Shown: piece after piece, positions 7,955-16,286 of the stretch
How positions within the stretch are numbered: the stretch's first letter is position 1
Layout of the letters: every line of letters starts with the position of its first letter
Source of the DNA: Ghiorsea sp.
GTDB taxonomy: Bacteria; Pseudomonadota; Zetaproteobacteria; Mariprofundales; Mariprofundaceae
Length of the DNA: 19,408 nt
Direction: 5' to 3'
Assembly (NCBI GenBank): GCA_021772875.1
Contig: JAJFLD010000143.1
Span: forward strand, 1-19,408
Program-made: the position numbers and the translations under genes
The notes under the pieces: model-generated
Told to the model about the DNA's origin: nothing
The model's input: only the letters and a program-made list of their open reading frames with translations
Databases searched by the model: none

Positions 7955-8826
7955 TTCAAACCTTAGCAGTGATTGGTGTGGGTTTGATTGGTGGTTCTCT
8001 AGCTTTAGCACTGAAAGAAAAAGGTGTGGTTGCCAAGATTATTGGCGTGGGGCGCAGTGAAACGAATCTGAAATTGGCTCAATCTTTGGGCATTGTAGAT
8101 GAATGGACCACTTCGTTGGTTGATGCAGTGCAAGATGCAGATGTGGTGATATTGGCCGTACCTATGGGTGCATATGCTGAAATATTTGCTGAAATTGCAC
8201 CGGTATTAAAAGAGGGTGCTATTGTTAGTGATGCAGGAAGCACCAAACAACATGCCTTGAAAGCAGCGCAAAAACATTTGCCCAAAAGCGTTCATTTTGT
8301 TGCAGCACATCCCTTGGCAGGCACGGAGAAATCTGGGGCAGACGCCGCTTTTAAAACGCTTTATCAAGGTCACCTCTGTATTATTACACCCACTGAAGAA
8401 ACAAATGCACAAGCACTGCTTGTGATTGAAAAGATGTGGCAGAATGCGGGTGCACAAATCATGCGTATGGCTGCCGCTGAACATGATGCATTATTGGCGG
8501 CCGTTAGCCATCTGCCCCATTTGGCTGCCTTTGCGCTTGTAAATGCAGTGCAGGAACAAAAAACAGATACATTTAATCCTTTTGCGTTTGCAGCAGGTGG
8601 GTTTCGCGATTTCACACGTATTGCATCATCTTCACCAATTATGTGGCGCGATATTGCATTGGCCAATAGTGAAGCTTTGGTATCACAAATTGATAGATTT
8701 CAAGATGAACTTCAGGTGCTTAAACAAGCTTTGATTGCAGGTGATGCAAACAAGCTGGAGCAAAGTTTTTCATCAGCTAAAACAGCAAGGGATGCATGGC
8801 TGATAAGCCATGGGAAGGGAGAATAG
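7951..8826 (+). CDS. tyrA: Prephenate/arogenate dehydrogenase TyrA
   Basis: TyrA oxidatively decarboxylates prephenate (or arogenate) to hydroxyphenylpyruvate (or tyrosine) with NAD(P)+. The Rossmann fingerprint is VIGVGLIGGS (G9, G11, G14). SDAGSTKQ (93-100), AAHPLAGTEKSGADAA with the likely catalytic His120, SHLPHLAAFALV and GGFRDFTRIASS follow in the usual order. At 291 aa it is a stand-alone dehydrogenase with no chorismate mutase fusion, no C-terminal ACT domain, and no fusion to aroA, unlike pseudomonads where tyrA and aroA are joined. It overlaps hisC by ATGA. One base separates its TAG from the preferred aroA start, which suggests a recent or ancestral split relative to the fused form. 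Confidence 0.95.
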   Translation: MIQTLAVIGVGLIGGSLALALKEKGVVAKIIGVGRSETNLKLAQSLGIVDEWTTSLVDAVQDADVVILAVPMGAYAEIFAEIAPVLKEGAIVSDAGSTKQHALKAAQKHLPKSVHFVAAHPLAGTEKSGADAAFKTLYQGHLCIITPTEETNAQALLVIEKMWQNAGAQIMRMAAAEHDALLAAVSHLPHLAAFALVNAVQEQKTDTFNPFAFAAGGFRDFTRIASSSPIMWRDIALANSEALVSQIDRFQDELQVLKQALIAGDANKLEQSFSSAKTARDAWLISHGKGE

Positions 8827-8827
8827 T

Positions 8828-10168
8828 TTGGATATTGGCGGCACTTTGATTGCCGGGCCTGCAAAGGGCCCGTTGAAAGGTAATATTACGGTTCCTGGCG
8901 ACAAATCGATGTCACACCGTTCGATTATGTTGGCGGCACTTGCAGATGGTGTGACAAAAATCGAAGGCTTTTTGCCTGGTGATGACAACTTTGCAACAGC
9001 CGCGATGTTTGAAGCCATGGGTGCAAAAGTCACTTGGTTGAATGATGAGAAAACGGCATTAACTGTTGAAGGTGTGGGTTTGTTTGGCTTGAAAGAGCCT
9101 GAAAATGTGCTGGATGCAGGTAATTCTGGTACGGCAGCACGTTTGATTACGGGTATTTTAGCAGGTCAAGATTTTCATAGTGTGTTGGTGGGTGATGCTT
9201 CATTGCATACGCGACCAATGCAACGCGTTGCCGACCCTGTTCGCCTTATGGGTGCTGAAATTGATGGTCGCGAGGGTGGAAACAAAATGCCGCTGGCGAT
9301 TCGAGGCAAAAAACTCAAAGCGATTGATTTTGTCTCACCTGTTGCCAGTGCCCAGGTGAAATCATGTGTATTGCTGGCTGCTTTGTTTGCCGATGGTGAA
9401 ACAACAGTGACAGAGCCCAAGGCAACACGCGACCATACTGAACGTATGTTGCCATTATTTGGCCAAGCTGTTGAACGTATAGATGCATTGTCTGTGCGTT
9501 TAAAGCCGTGTGGCAAATTAAGCGCGCCAAAAGAGACCATTCAAATCCCTGCTGACCCATCATCGGCAACCTTTTTTGCTGTGGCGGCATCGTTGGTTGA
9601 AGGTTCGGATGTGGTTTTAAATCGTATTGGCATTAACCCTAGACGTGATGGCTGGCGGCGGGTGATGGCAGATATGCAAGCGGATTTAATTTTAGAGAAC
9701 GAAGGCAAGGTGGGAGCCGAGCCGGTGGCAGACATTCGGGTGCAAGCTACCACATTGGCGGGTATGAAAGTAAACCCACAGGACATTCCTGATGCCATCG
9801 ATGAATTTCCAGTGCTGTTTGTTGCCGCGGCCTTATCTGAGGGCACTTTTATTTTAGATGAAGCTGAAGAGTTGCGAGTGAAAGAATCTGATCGTATTGC
9901 CACTATGGTTGCAGCCTTACAAGCTTGTGGTGCAGATATTGAAGAGAAGCCTGATGGGGCAGTGATTCACGGTAAAAAAAGCCTTAAAGGCGGGGTGACC
10001 GTGGATGCACATGGCGATCATCGCATTGCCATGGCCATGGCTGTTGCAGCACAAAAAGCTGACGCTGAAATCAGAATTGAAAATGCAGCAGCGATTGCCA
10101 CATCATTCCCAAGCTTTGTTGAGTTGGCGCAGCGCATTGGTATGAATGTGCGCTGGGAAACATCATGA
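8828..10168 (+). CDS. aroA: 3-Phosphoshikimate 1-carboxyvinyltransferase (EPSP synthase)
   Basis: AroA joins shikimate 3-phosphate and PEP to EPSP, the sixth shikimate step. Motifs: TVPGDKSMSHRS (Lys26), LDAGNSGTAARLITG, GDASLHTRPMQRV, SAQVKSCVLLA, PDAIDEFPVLFVAAA (catalytic Asp), RVKESDRI and HGDHRIAMAMA. The GDASLxxRPM segment looks like the class II type of EPSP synthase. The Gly in NSGT is retained where the CP4 enzyme has Ala. I chose TTG at 8828 (446 aa) because AAGGGAG (8815-8821) lies 6 bases upstream and only one base separates it from the tyrA stop. ATG 8810 (452 aa) overlaps tyrA but lacks a good site. It overlaps cmk by ATGA. Confidence 0.96.
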   Translation: MDIGGTLIAGPAKGPLKGNITVPGDKSMSHRSIMLAALADGVTKIEGFLPGDDNFATAAMFEAMGAKVTWLNDEKTALTVEGVGLFGLKEPENVLDAGNSGTAARLITGILAGQDFHSVLVGDASLHTRPMQRVADPVRLMGAEIDGREGGNKMPLAIRGKKLKAIDFVSPVASAQVKSCVLLAALFADGETTVTEPKATRDHTERMLPLFGQAVERIDALSVRLKPCGKLSAPKETIQIPADPSSATFFAVAASLVEGSDVVLNRIGINPRRDGWRRVMADMQADLILENEGKVGAEPVADIRVQATTLAGMKVNPQDIPDAIDEFPVLFVAAALSEGTFILDEAEELRVKESDRIATMVAALQACGADIEEKPDGAVIHGKKSLKGGVTVDAHGDHRIAMAMAVAAQKADAEIRIENAAAIATSFPSFVELAQRIGMNVRWETS

Positions 10169-10860
10169 GTCGTTGGTTGGTGACAGCGGGGTTGCAGCTT
10201 GCCATTGATGGGCCTTCTGGCTCTGGCAAAGGCACGATTGCAAAATTGATGGGTGAGGAATTATGTTTGCCTGTCTTGGATACAGGGCTGTTGTATCGTT
10301 TTATTGGTTGGCGTGCTGATGAGGCAGGTTTAACGTTGGATGATGAACAGGCTGTATTACAAATTCTACCAACAATGATTTCTACGATGGCTTGGAAAGC
10401 CCAAGGCATCTTTTTTGAGCAAAAGGATTGCACTTCGCTGTTGCGTAGTGAGAGTGCCGGTTCGCGTGCATCCAAAGTGGCTGCGATGCCACAGGTTCGG
10501 GAAGCTTTATTGGATGTTCAACGTGAACTTGCTAGGCTTGGTTGTGTGATGGATGGTCGCGATATTGGTACTGTTGTATTGCCCGAAGCACAAGCGAAAT
10601 TTTATTTGACTGCATCACAACGTGAGCGTGCACGAAGACGCTGGAGTCAGCTGAAAGAGCAGGGCAAAAATGCAGACCTTGAGCGCATTGCTGCAGAGTT
10701 GAAAGACCGTGATGCAAGGGATATGGATAGGGATTGTGCGCCTTTAGAAAAGGCGAAAGATGCAGTACATGTTGACTCAACCATCATGCGTATGGATGAT
10801 GTTGTGGAACGCATTTTAAATGTTTTAGAACGAAGAAAACTGATAACGAAGAAACTATGA
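10165..10860 (+). CDS. cmk: Cytidylate kinase
   Basis: Cmk phosphorylates CMP and dCMP to the diphosphates, recycling pyrimidine nucleotides. The P-loop is AIDGPSGSGKGTIAKLM (GPSGSGKGT at 16-24), followed by LDTGLLYR, the CMP-binding RSESAGSRASKVAAMPQVREAL, MDGRDIGTVVLPEAQAKFYLTAS (130-147), a basic lid RERARRRWSQL, and DRDARDMDRDCAPL. The 231-aa length is usual for the long bacterial form. It overlaps both neighbours by ATGA (aroA upstream, rpsA downstream), which implies coupled translation. The cmk-rpsA pair is widely conserved in proteobacteria. Confidence 0.97.
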   Translation: MSRWLVTAGLQLAIDGPSGSGKGTIAKLMGEELCLPVLDTGLLYRFIGWRADEAGLTLDDEQAVLQILPTMISTMAWKAQGIFFEQKDCTSLLRSESAGSRASKVAAMPQVREALLDVQRELARLGCVMDGRDIGTVVLPEAQAKFYLTASQRERARRRWSQLKEQGKNADLERIAAELKDRDARDMDRDCAPLEKAKDAVHVDSTIMRMDDVVERILNVLERRKLITKKL

Positions 10861-12587
10861 GTGAGATAAAAATGAACACTGAAGCCAAACTTGATGATAC
10901 TATTGAACAAGAAGTTCAATCCATTGTTGCAAATGAAGAAGAATCATTTGCCGATTTATTTGAGGCTTCGTTAGAAGAGCAGCCCAAACTTGCACGCGGT
11001 GAATATGTGACGGGTGTCGTGGTCGCTATTGATGCAGAAAACGTCACAGTTGATTTAAAAGGCAACAGTGAAGGCATTATTAAAGCTTCTGAATTTGAAG
11101 CGATTGGTGCAAGCATACCCGCCCTTGGCGATGAAATATCCGCTTTGATGACGGGTAAAGGTCGTTTGGGTGTTGAGCTATCAGTTTTGCAAGCGCAGCG
11201 TCGTAAAATCATGGATGAAGTCAGTGCGGCTAAGGAAGCTGGTCAAACAGTATCAGGTAAAGTTGTGCGCGAAGTCAAAGGTGGTTTCCGCGTTGATTTG
11301 GGCGGATTAGAAGCATTTTTACCACGTTCAGAAGCAGATACTGGGTTTGTAAACGCAAGCGATTTATTGGATAAAACCTTTGATATGGCCATCATAGAAG
11401 TTCAGCAACGCCCTGAAAATGTTGTGGTTTCACGCAAGCAACCGCTAGCTGAGCAAGAAGCTGTTTTGCGCGGCGAATTCTTTGCTAATCATGAGCTTGG
11501 AAAAAAAGTTGTGGGCACAGTAAAACGCTTAACTAATTTTGGCGCATTTGTTGATTTAGGTGGCATTGATGCCTTACTGCATGTGTCTGATATTGCTTGG
11601 AAGCACATTGATAACCCAGCTGAAATGTTGTCCACAGGACAAAAAGTAACAGCAGAAATTATCAAGCTTGATGCAGGTACAGGCAAAGTTTCAATTTCTA
11701 TGAAGAATTTGATCGAAGATCCTTGGAAGTCTGTGGCCCAAACGTATGAAGCGGGCATGCAAGTTACAGGTACAGTGCGTAAGTTGATTAAAGTTGGTGC
11801 GATTGTTGAGCTTGAGCCAGGTGTGGATGGTTTGATTCACCGTTCGGAAATGAGCTGGACACGCAAAGATATAGATCCTGCTAAGATGCTTGCTGAGGGT
11901 GATGTGGTTGACGTTGCGGTGATTGATTTTGACGCCAAAGAACGCCGCTTACGCTTGAGCTTAAAAGCTGTGAGTGAAAACCCTTGGCAGGTTTGGATGA
12001 GTGAACATCCTGCTGGCGCAAAAATTACAGGTAAAATTAAAAATATCAGTGAATTTGGTTTCTTTATCGGATTAACAGAAGAGTTGGATGGTTTGGTGCA
12101 TATTGGTAATTTGTCTTGGGATGTTCAAGGTGATGAAGCCATCAAAGCTTATAGCAAAGGGCAAGAGATTGAATGCGTAGTGATTGGTGTCGATGTTGAG
12201 CGTCAACGTATTGCTCTGGGTATCAAACAATTAACAGCAAATCCTTTTGATACCTTCATCAATGCAGCTAAGCGTGGCACAGCTGTAAATGGTAAGGTTG
12301 TTGAAGTATTGCCTAATGCATATTTGATTGAAGTGGCAGAAGGCATTGTGGCTCGTCTTGCACAACGCGAAATGCCGCGTGAGCAAGCAGCATTAAAAGT
12401 AGGCGATGTTGTAGAAGCTAAAATTACTGATGTTGACCGTCGTCGTCAGCGTGTTGAGTTGTCAGTTCGTCAATTGTTACAGGATGAAGAGCGTAATTCT
12501 ATCCGTGATTATGAGCGCCAAGTGAAACAAGATGAAGCACCGTCTGCCTTGGCACTTGAATTGCAACGTAAATTTTTGAACAAATAA
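10857..12587 (+). CDS. rpsA: 30S ribosomal protein S1
   Basis: S1 unfolds and docks mRNA on the 30S subunit during initiation. Six S1 (OB-fold) repeats are visible, at about residues 48-113, 130-194, 215-283, 300-369, 387-457 and 474-540. Repeats 3 and 4 are the most canonical (GTVKRLTNFGAFVDLGGIDA; GTVRKLIKVGAIVELEPGVD). Repeats 1 and 2, which hold S1 on the ribosome, are the most diverged, as in E. coli. An acidic N-terminal segment (EEESFADLFEASLEE) corresponds to the S2-binding helix. The ATG at 10857 overlaps cmk; ATG 10872 is an alternative, giving 571 aa. The protein is somewhat longer than the 557 aa of E. coli, owing to the N-terminus. S1 usually represses its own synthesis. Confidence 0.97.
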   Translation: MSEIKMNTEAKLDDTIEQEVQSIVANEEESFADLFEASLEEQPKLARGEYVTGVVVAIDAENVTVDLKGNSEGIIKASEFEAIGASIPALGDEISALMTGKGRLGVELSVLQAQRRKIMDEVSAAKEAGQTVSGKVVREVKGGFRVDLGGLEAFLPRSEADTGFVNASDLLDKTFDMAIIEVQQRPENVVVSRKQPLAEQEAVLRGEFFANHELGKKVVGTVKRLTNFGAFVDLGGIDALLHVSDIAWKHIDNPAEMLSTGQKVTAEIIKLDAGTGKVSISMKNLIEDPWKSVAQTYEAGMQVTGTVRKLIKVGAIVELEPGVDGLIHRSEMSWTRKDIDPAKMLAEGDVVDVAVIDFDAKERRLRLSLKAVSENPWQVWMSEHPAGAKITGKIKNISEFGFFIGLTEELDGLVHIGNLSWDVQGDEAIKAYSKGQEIECVVIGVDVERQRIALGIKQLTANPFDTFINAAKRGTAVNGKVVEVLPNAYLIEVAEGIVARLAQREMPREQAALKVGDVVEAKITDVDRRRQRVELSVRQLLQDEERNSIRDYERQVKQDEAPSALALELQRKFLNK

Positions 12588-12665
12588 TAAAGCAAAGTTC
12601 TTGCCTTTTATTATTGGTTACACTACTTTGATACATGTTTTTTGTTATAGAGAGGGGTGGAAAGT

Positions 12666-12944
12666 ATGACTAAGTCGGAACTTATTGATGCGGTAGCAGC
12701 TGCCAATAATGATATAACGCGTCGTGAAGCTGAGGTTGTGGTGGGCACTGTGTTTTCAGCGATTTCTGAAGAGTTGGCAGATGGTGGTCGTGTTGAGTTG
12801 CGCGGTTTTGGTAGCTTTAGTATCAAAAAACGTGATGCACGCACGGGCCGTAATCCAAAAACAGGCGAATCTGTTTTTGTGCCATCGAAAGTGGTTCCTC
12901 ATTTCAAGCCAGGTAAAGAACTGCGCGAACGCGTTGATAAATAA
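12666..12944 (+). CDS. ihfB: Integration host factor beta subunit
   Basis: This is a small DNA-bending protein of the HU/IHF family that pairs with IhfA. It starts MTKSELIDAVAA like E. coli IhfB and carries the beta-arm signature GRVELRGFGSFS followed by RTGRNPKTGESV, with the intercalating Pro in RNPKTG, and ends VPHFKPGKELRERV. The ATG at 12666 (92 aa) is preferred over the in-frame GTG at 12657; GAGGGG at 12652-12657 serves as ribosome binding site with 8-base spacing. The IhfB rather than HU call rests on the start, on VVPHFKPGKELR and on its classic place behind rpsA. The 78-base gap after rpsA has no strong promoter or terminator that I can defend. Confidence 0.93.
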   Translation: MTKSELIDAVAAANNDITRREAEVVVGTVFSAISEELADGGRVELRGFGSFSIKKRDARTGRNPKTGESVFVPSKVVPHFKPGKELRERVDK

Positions 12945-12967
12945 TTATTCTTACCTAGAGGTTAAAA

Positions 12968-13261
12968 ATGAACTGGCTTAATGTTACAATAAGTGTTGTG
13001 CTTGCAGTTTTTGCAATCACATTTGCTTTAGAAAATACGATGTCAGTGCATTTATCTTTTGTAGGCCTATCTACGGATGATGCCCCTTTATTCATCCCTA
13101 TTTTTACAGCGTTTATTTTTGGTTTTGTCAGTGGTGTTTTGGCATTAAGTTTTTCTCGTCGTAAACATAAAAAAGAAATCAAATACTTGCGGAAAGAAAA
13201 TGAGTTGTTGCACGAAGAAGTTGAAAACTTAAGAAATATACCGCTTCAAGATGACCTATGA
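12968..13261 (+). CDS. lapA: LapA (YciS family) inner-membrane protein
   Basis: LapA is a small inner-membrane protein that works with LapB in lipopolysaccharide homeostasis. The 97-aa sequence has two hydrophobic segments (about 4-21 and 41-62) joined by a short polar stretch, then a basic patch SRRKHKKE and a predicted cytoplasmic helix rich in Glu/Lys/Leu (YLRKENELLHEEVENL) that looks like a coiled coil. GAGG (12958-12961) lies 6 bases before the ATG. It overlaps lapB by ATGA and follows ihfB by 23 bases, the order seen in other proteobacteria. The name rests on size, topology and position; sequence conservation in this family is low. Confidence 0.85.
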   Translation: MNWLNVTISVVLAVFAITFALENTMSVHLSFVGLSTDDAPLFIPIFTAFIFGFVSGVLALSFSRRKHKKEIKYLRKENELLHEEVENLRNIPLQDDL

Positions 13262-14430
13262 GCACATTTATTGTCGCTTTGTTGGTTGTTGCAGTAGTGC
13301 TTGCGATAACCTTACTTTGGAAAAATAGAGAAGACTTTTCTGAAGGTTCGTTGGAACCTGAACCTGAAGATACACGTGTTCCCCCTTTGCTTCGTGGCAT
13401 TAATTATCTTTTATCGGATAAACCCGATCAAGCACTGCAAGAGATGGTACAAGTCGCTAAAATTCGTTCTGAATCTGCGGAAGTATATATGGCCTTGGGC
13501 GAAATGTTTCGATCGCAAGGTGAGTATGGCAGAGCTGTTCGTATTCATCAAAATATTTTGGCGCGTCCTGAAATCGCCGCAGATTTACATTTTCAGGCAT
13601 ATGTTTCTCTTGGGCAAGACTTTCAAGCAGGAGGTCTTCTGGATAGGGCTTTAAAACATTATGCGAAAGCTTTGGCTATTCGCCCCGAACATTTGCCCTC
13701 ATTGTATGCTTGTTTACGCATTCGCGAGCAAAGCCATGAATGGGATGAAGCAGAATGGCTGGTGAGTCGCTTAGAACAAATTGAAAACACATCTTATCAT
13801 GAACATCGGGCATATCTGAAAGCGGAAATGGCTAAATCTGCCTTAGAACATGGTGAGCTAGCCTTATGTGAAAGCCTTTCCCTAGAAGGATTAAAATTAT
13901 CTGCCAATTGCACACATGCGCATCTGTTACGCATTATCCTGCTCATTCGCGAAACAAAATATGATGATGCCCTAGCGCAAGCCACGTTGTTTTTACAACA
14001 AGTGAAGATGGAGCATCATGCATTGTTGCCCGAAACAATGATGGCCAATGATACATTTTATCAAGAACATGGTGAGACATTTTTGTTTGAGGCTTGGAAA
14101 CAACGCCATGATGTTGAAGTGGGCGTACGTTGGGTTGAAAACCTTGCAAAAATTTACGGCATTGAAACGGCAAAAATTTTAAAAGATAAACTGGCACTTA
14201 AAGATTTAAGTTTAAGGCATGAGCTTAGGCTTGCAGCATTGGATGAGGTGGATACAAATCTGGTGAAACAAGCGAAATACTGGCGTTTAAGTATGAAGTT
14301 ATTTGCTTGTAAACATTGTGGTGTCCAAGTTCATGATGTGCGCTGGCATTGCCCTAAATGCAACCGTTGGGGCAGCATGGAGCCTATGCAAAGTTCACAA
14401 GTATTTGAGGAAGAGCAGCATGTACAATAG
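13258..14430 (+). CDS. lapB: LapB (YciM) tetratricopeptide protein with C-terminal zinc ribbon
   Basis: LapB is an inner-membrane-anchored adaptor that brings LpxC to FtsH for degradation and so balances lipopolysaccharide against phospholipid synthesis (known for E. coli). An N-terminal transmembrane helix (about 2-20, FIVALLVVAVVLAITLLW) is followed by a TPR array from about 45 to 330 (for example SAEVYMALGEMFRSQGEYGRAV). A rubredoxin-like metal site closes the protein, with Cys351-x2-Cys354 and Cys365-x2-Cys368 (CKHC, CPKC). At 390 aa it matches the E. coli length. lapA overlaps its start by ATGA, and pyrF begins 11 bases before its stop. Confidence 0.93.
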   Translation: MSTFIVALLVVAVVLAITLLWKNREDFSEGSLEPEPEDTRVPPLLRGINYLLSDKPDQALQEMVQVAKIRSESAEVYMALGEMFRSQGEYGRAVRIHQNILARPEIAADLHFQAYVSLGQDFQAGGLLDRALKHYAKALAIRPEHLPSLYACLRIREQSHEWDEAEWLVSRLEQIENTSYHEHRAYLKAEMAKSALEHGELALCESLSLEGLKLSANCTHAHLLRIILLIRETKYDDALAQATLFLQQVKMEHHALLPETMMANDTFYQEHGETFLFEAWKQRHDVEVGVRWVENLAKIYGIETAKILKDKLALKDLSLRHELRLAALDEVDTNLVKQAKYWRLSMKLFACKHCGVQVHDVRWHCPKCNRWGSMEPMQSSQVFEEEQHVQ

Positions 14431-15118
14431 CAGTATGAAAGACAGGGTGATGGTAGCTTTGGATGTGGATGGCGCTGATGCTGCTTTAGCCATGCGTGAT
14501 CAATTGCTGGATACAGTGGGTTGGTTAAAGGTGGGGTTGCGTTTGTTTGTTGCAGAAGGGCCAGCGCTGATTACACAGTTGCGCCAATCGCATCGGATAT
14601 TTTTAGATTTAAAATTTCACGATATCCCAAACACTGTAGCGCAAGCGATTGAAAGTGCAGGTGGTTTGGGTGTACAGATGGTTAATGTGCATGCAGGTGG
14701 TGGTTTGCCTATGTTGCAAGCTGCATCACAAGCGGCCAAGGCCTTTCCTGAGATGTTGTTGATTGCAGTGACTGTGCTTACCAGTGATACCATGCCAAAA
14801 GAACAAGCGCTAAAGCTGGCTTTAGAACGCGCAAAACTTGCCAAAGATGCAGGTTTGCATGGTGTGGTTTGTAGTGTGCATGAAGCGCAACATATTAAAG
14901 ATGTTTGTGGCTCTGATTTCATCACAGTAACACCAGGGATTCGCTGGGGAAATCAAGACACACAAGATCAAAATCGTATTGCAGACCCTAAAATGGCAAT
15001 TGAGCAAGGCTCTGATTATTTGGTGATTGGACGACCTATTTTACAAGCAGCCAGTCCCGCAGAAGCTGCAAAAGAAGCTGTAGCGATGATGGTTGAAGCT
15101 AGGCAAGCCACCGCATGA
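14420..15118 (+). CDS. pyrF: Orotidine 5'-phosphate decarboxylase
   Basis: PyrF decarboxylates OMP to UMP, the last step of pyrimidine synthesis. The TIM-barrel motifs are VMVALDVDG, WLKVGLRLF, the catalytic D-x-K-x2-D set in FLDLKFHDIPNT (Asp63, Lys65, Asp68), VNVHAGGG, VTVLTSD, VTPGIRW and DYLVIGRPI (phosphate-binding Arg). The ATG at 14420 gives 232 aa. It overlaps the lapB end by 11 bases and has GAGGAAGAG just upstream; ATG 14435 (MKDRVMVALDV, 227 aa) is an alternative without a clear site. The frame is open further upstream inside lapB, but those residues do not fit the family. It overlaps ispD by ATGA. Confidence 0.97.
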   Translation: MYNSSMKDRVMVALDVDGADAALAMRDQLLDTVGWLKVGLRLFVAEGPALITQLRQSHRIFLDLKFHDIPNTVAQAIESAGGLGVQMVNVHAGGGLPMLQAASQAAKAFPEMLLIAVTVLTSDTMPKEQALKLALERAKLAKDAGLHGVVCSVHEAQHIKDVCGSDFITVTPGIRWGNQDTQDQNRIADPKMAIEQGSDYLVIGRPILQAASPAEAAKEAVAMMVEARQATA

Positions 15119-15807
15119 ATATTGCTGTTTTATTGCTTGCAGCAGGCAGTGGCAAACGCTTTGGCAGCAATATCCCTAAACAATACCTTGATGTTGCAGG
15201 CCAACCTTTATTGATTCACACATTACACAGCTTGGCCGCTGAACCACGCATCAAGATGGTTTTGCCAGTGATTGCTGAAGGTGATAGTTGGTTTTCAGCT
15301 ATTGTGGCCAAGCAGACATGGCCATTTGAACTATTAAAACCCGTGGTTGGTGGTTCAGAACGTTCCATTTCTATGCAACGCGGCCTAACCGCCTTACCTG
15401 AAAACATCGATATGGTAGCAGTCCATGATGCTGCACGCGCGCTGCCTTCTCAAGCTTTGCTTAAAGATGTTTTGGATGTTGCTTTGTTGCACGGTGCAGC
15501 TGTGCCGAGTTTGCCCGTCTTTGATACCATCAAACGGGTTAACAAAAGTGGCAAAGTGATGGAAACACCAAACCGCAGCAGCTTGGTTGCTGTACAAACA
15601 CCGCAAGTTGCAAGGCGCGATTGGTTTAAATCAGCCTTAGAGAAAGAAAAGTTGCGCTTACACTTACACACTGATGACGCATCTGTATTAGAAGCGGCAG
15701 GTTATCCTGTCTACATTTCCAAAGGTGATATCGATAATCGAAAAATCACTACACCAGATGATATGCTTTGGTTACAAGAGAAACTTGCAGGCGCTTTGAT
15801 TTCATGA
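15115..15807 (+). CDS. ispD: 2-C-methyl-D-erythritol 4-phosphate cytidylyltransferase
   Basis: IspD couples MEP with CTP to form CDP-ME in the non-mevalonate isoprenoid pathway. The N-terminal nucleotide-binding loop is LLAAGSGKRFGSNIPKQY, with Arg15 and Lys22 matching the catalytic Arg20/Lys27 of E. coli. GGSERSISMQRGL, AVHDAARAL (Asp105) and the C-terminal VQTPQV, TDDASVLEAAG and GDIDNRKITTPDD complete the family pattern. Length 230 aa is typical. It is overlapped by ATGA on both sides (pyrF and ispF), so the two isoprenoid genes are probably translated together. Only a weak AGG precedes its start, consistent with coupling. Confidence 0.97.
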   Translation: MNIAVLLLAAGSGKRFGSNIPKQYLDVAGQPLLIHTLHSLAAEPRIKMVLPVIAEGDSWFSAIVAKQTWPFELLKPVVGGSERSISMQRGLTALPENIDMVAVHDAARALPSQALLKDVLDVALLHGAAVPSLPVFDTIKRVNKSGKVMETPNRSSLVAVQTPQVARRDWFKSALEKEKLRLHLHTDDASVLEAAGYPVYISKGDIDNRKITTPDDMLWLQEKLAGALIS

Positions 15808-16286
15808 AGCTACGTATAGGCCAAGGTTTTGATGTGCATGCTTTTGCACAAAATCGTAAACTTATACTTGGTGGCGTTGATATCCCTTACCATCTTGGTT
15901 TAGCAGGGCACTCGGATGCGGATGTTTTGATTCATGCCATTTGTGATGCTTTGCTTGGTGCAGCTAGTTTGGGTGATATTGGTTTCCATTTTCCCGATAC
16001 GGATCCAGCCTTAAAAGGTGTGGATAGTACGGTTTTATTGGCAAGTGTGCATGAAAGCATTCAAAAACTTGGCTTTTCTATCGGTAATATCGATGCGACG
16101 GTGATTGCCCAACAACCCAAACTTGCAGCATTTATTCAACCCATGCGCCAACGGCTTGCCCAAGTCTTGGCCATAGCTATAGAAGATATTAATATCAAAG
16201 CAACCACAACAGAAAAGCTTGGTTTTACAGGGCGTGGTGAAGGCATTGCAGCCCAAGCTGTGGTGTTGTTATCAAAAGCTGCATGA
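15804..16286 (+). CDS. ispF: 2-C-methyl-D-erythritol 2,4-cyclodiphosphate synthase
   Basis: IspF cyclises CDP-ME 2-phosphate to MEcPP with loss of CMP, as a trimer. The metal site residues are visible: GFDVHAF (Asp10, His12) and the His of DVLIHAICDALLG (His44). AGHSDADV, GDIGFHFPDTDP, NIDATVIAQQPKL and the C-terminal KATTTEKLGFTGRGEGIAAQAV follow. The ATG at 15804 gives 160 aa, the usual length, and overlaps ispD by ATGA. The frame is open from 15768, but the extra residues do not fit. ispF is followed by a further ATGA overlap with a small unknown gene. Confidence 0.97.
   Translation: MKLRIGQGFDVHAFAQNRKLILGGVDIPYHLGLAGHSDADVLIHAICDALLGAASLGDIGFHFPDTDPALKGVDSTVLLASVHESIQKLGFSIGNIDATVIAQQPKLAAFIQPMRQRLAQVLAIAIEDINIKATTTEKLGFTGRGEGIAAQAVVLLSKAA

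Noticed and set aside
8079..9903. Long open frames on the minus strand opposite tyrA and aroA (up to 120 codons)
   Set aside because: Their products have no recognisable family or ribosome binding site and lie wholly within well-supported plus-strand genes, so they are shadow frames.
12583..12615. AATAATAAA ... TTTATTATT inverted repeat just after the rpsA stop as a terminator
   Set aside because: The stem is almost only A-T pairs and has no T tract after it, so it is too weak to call.
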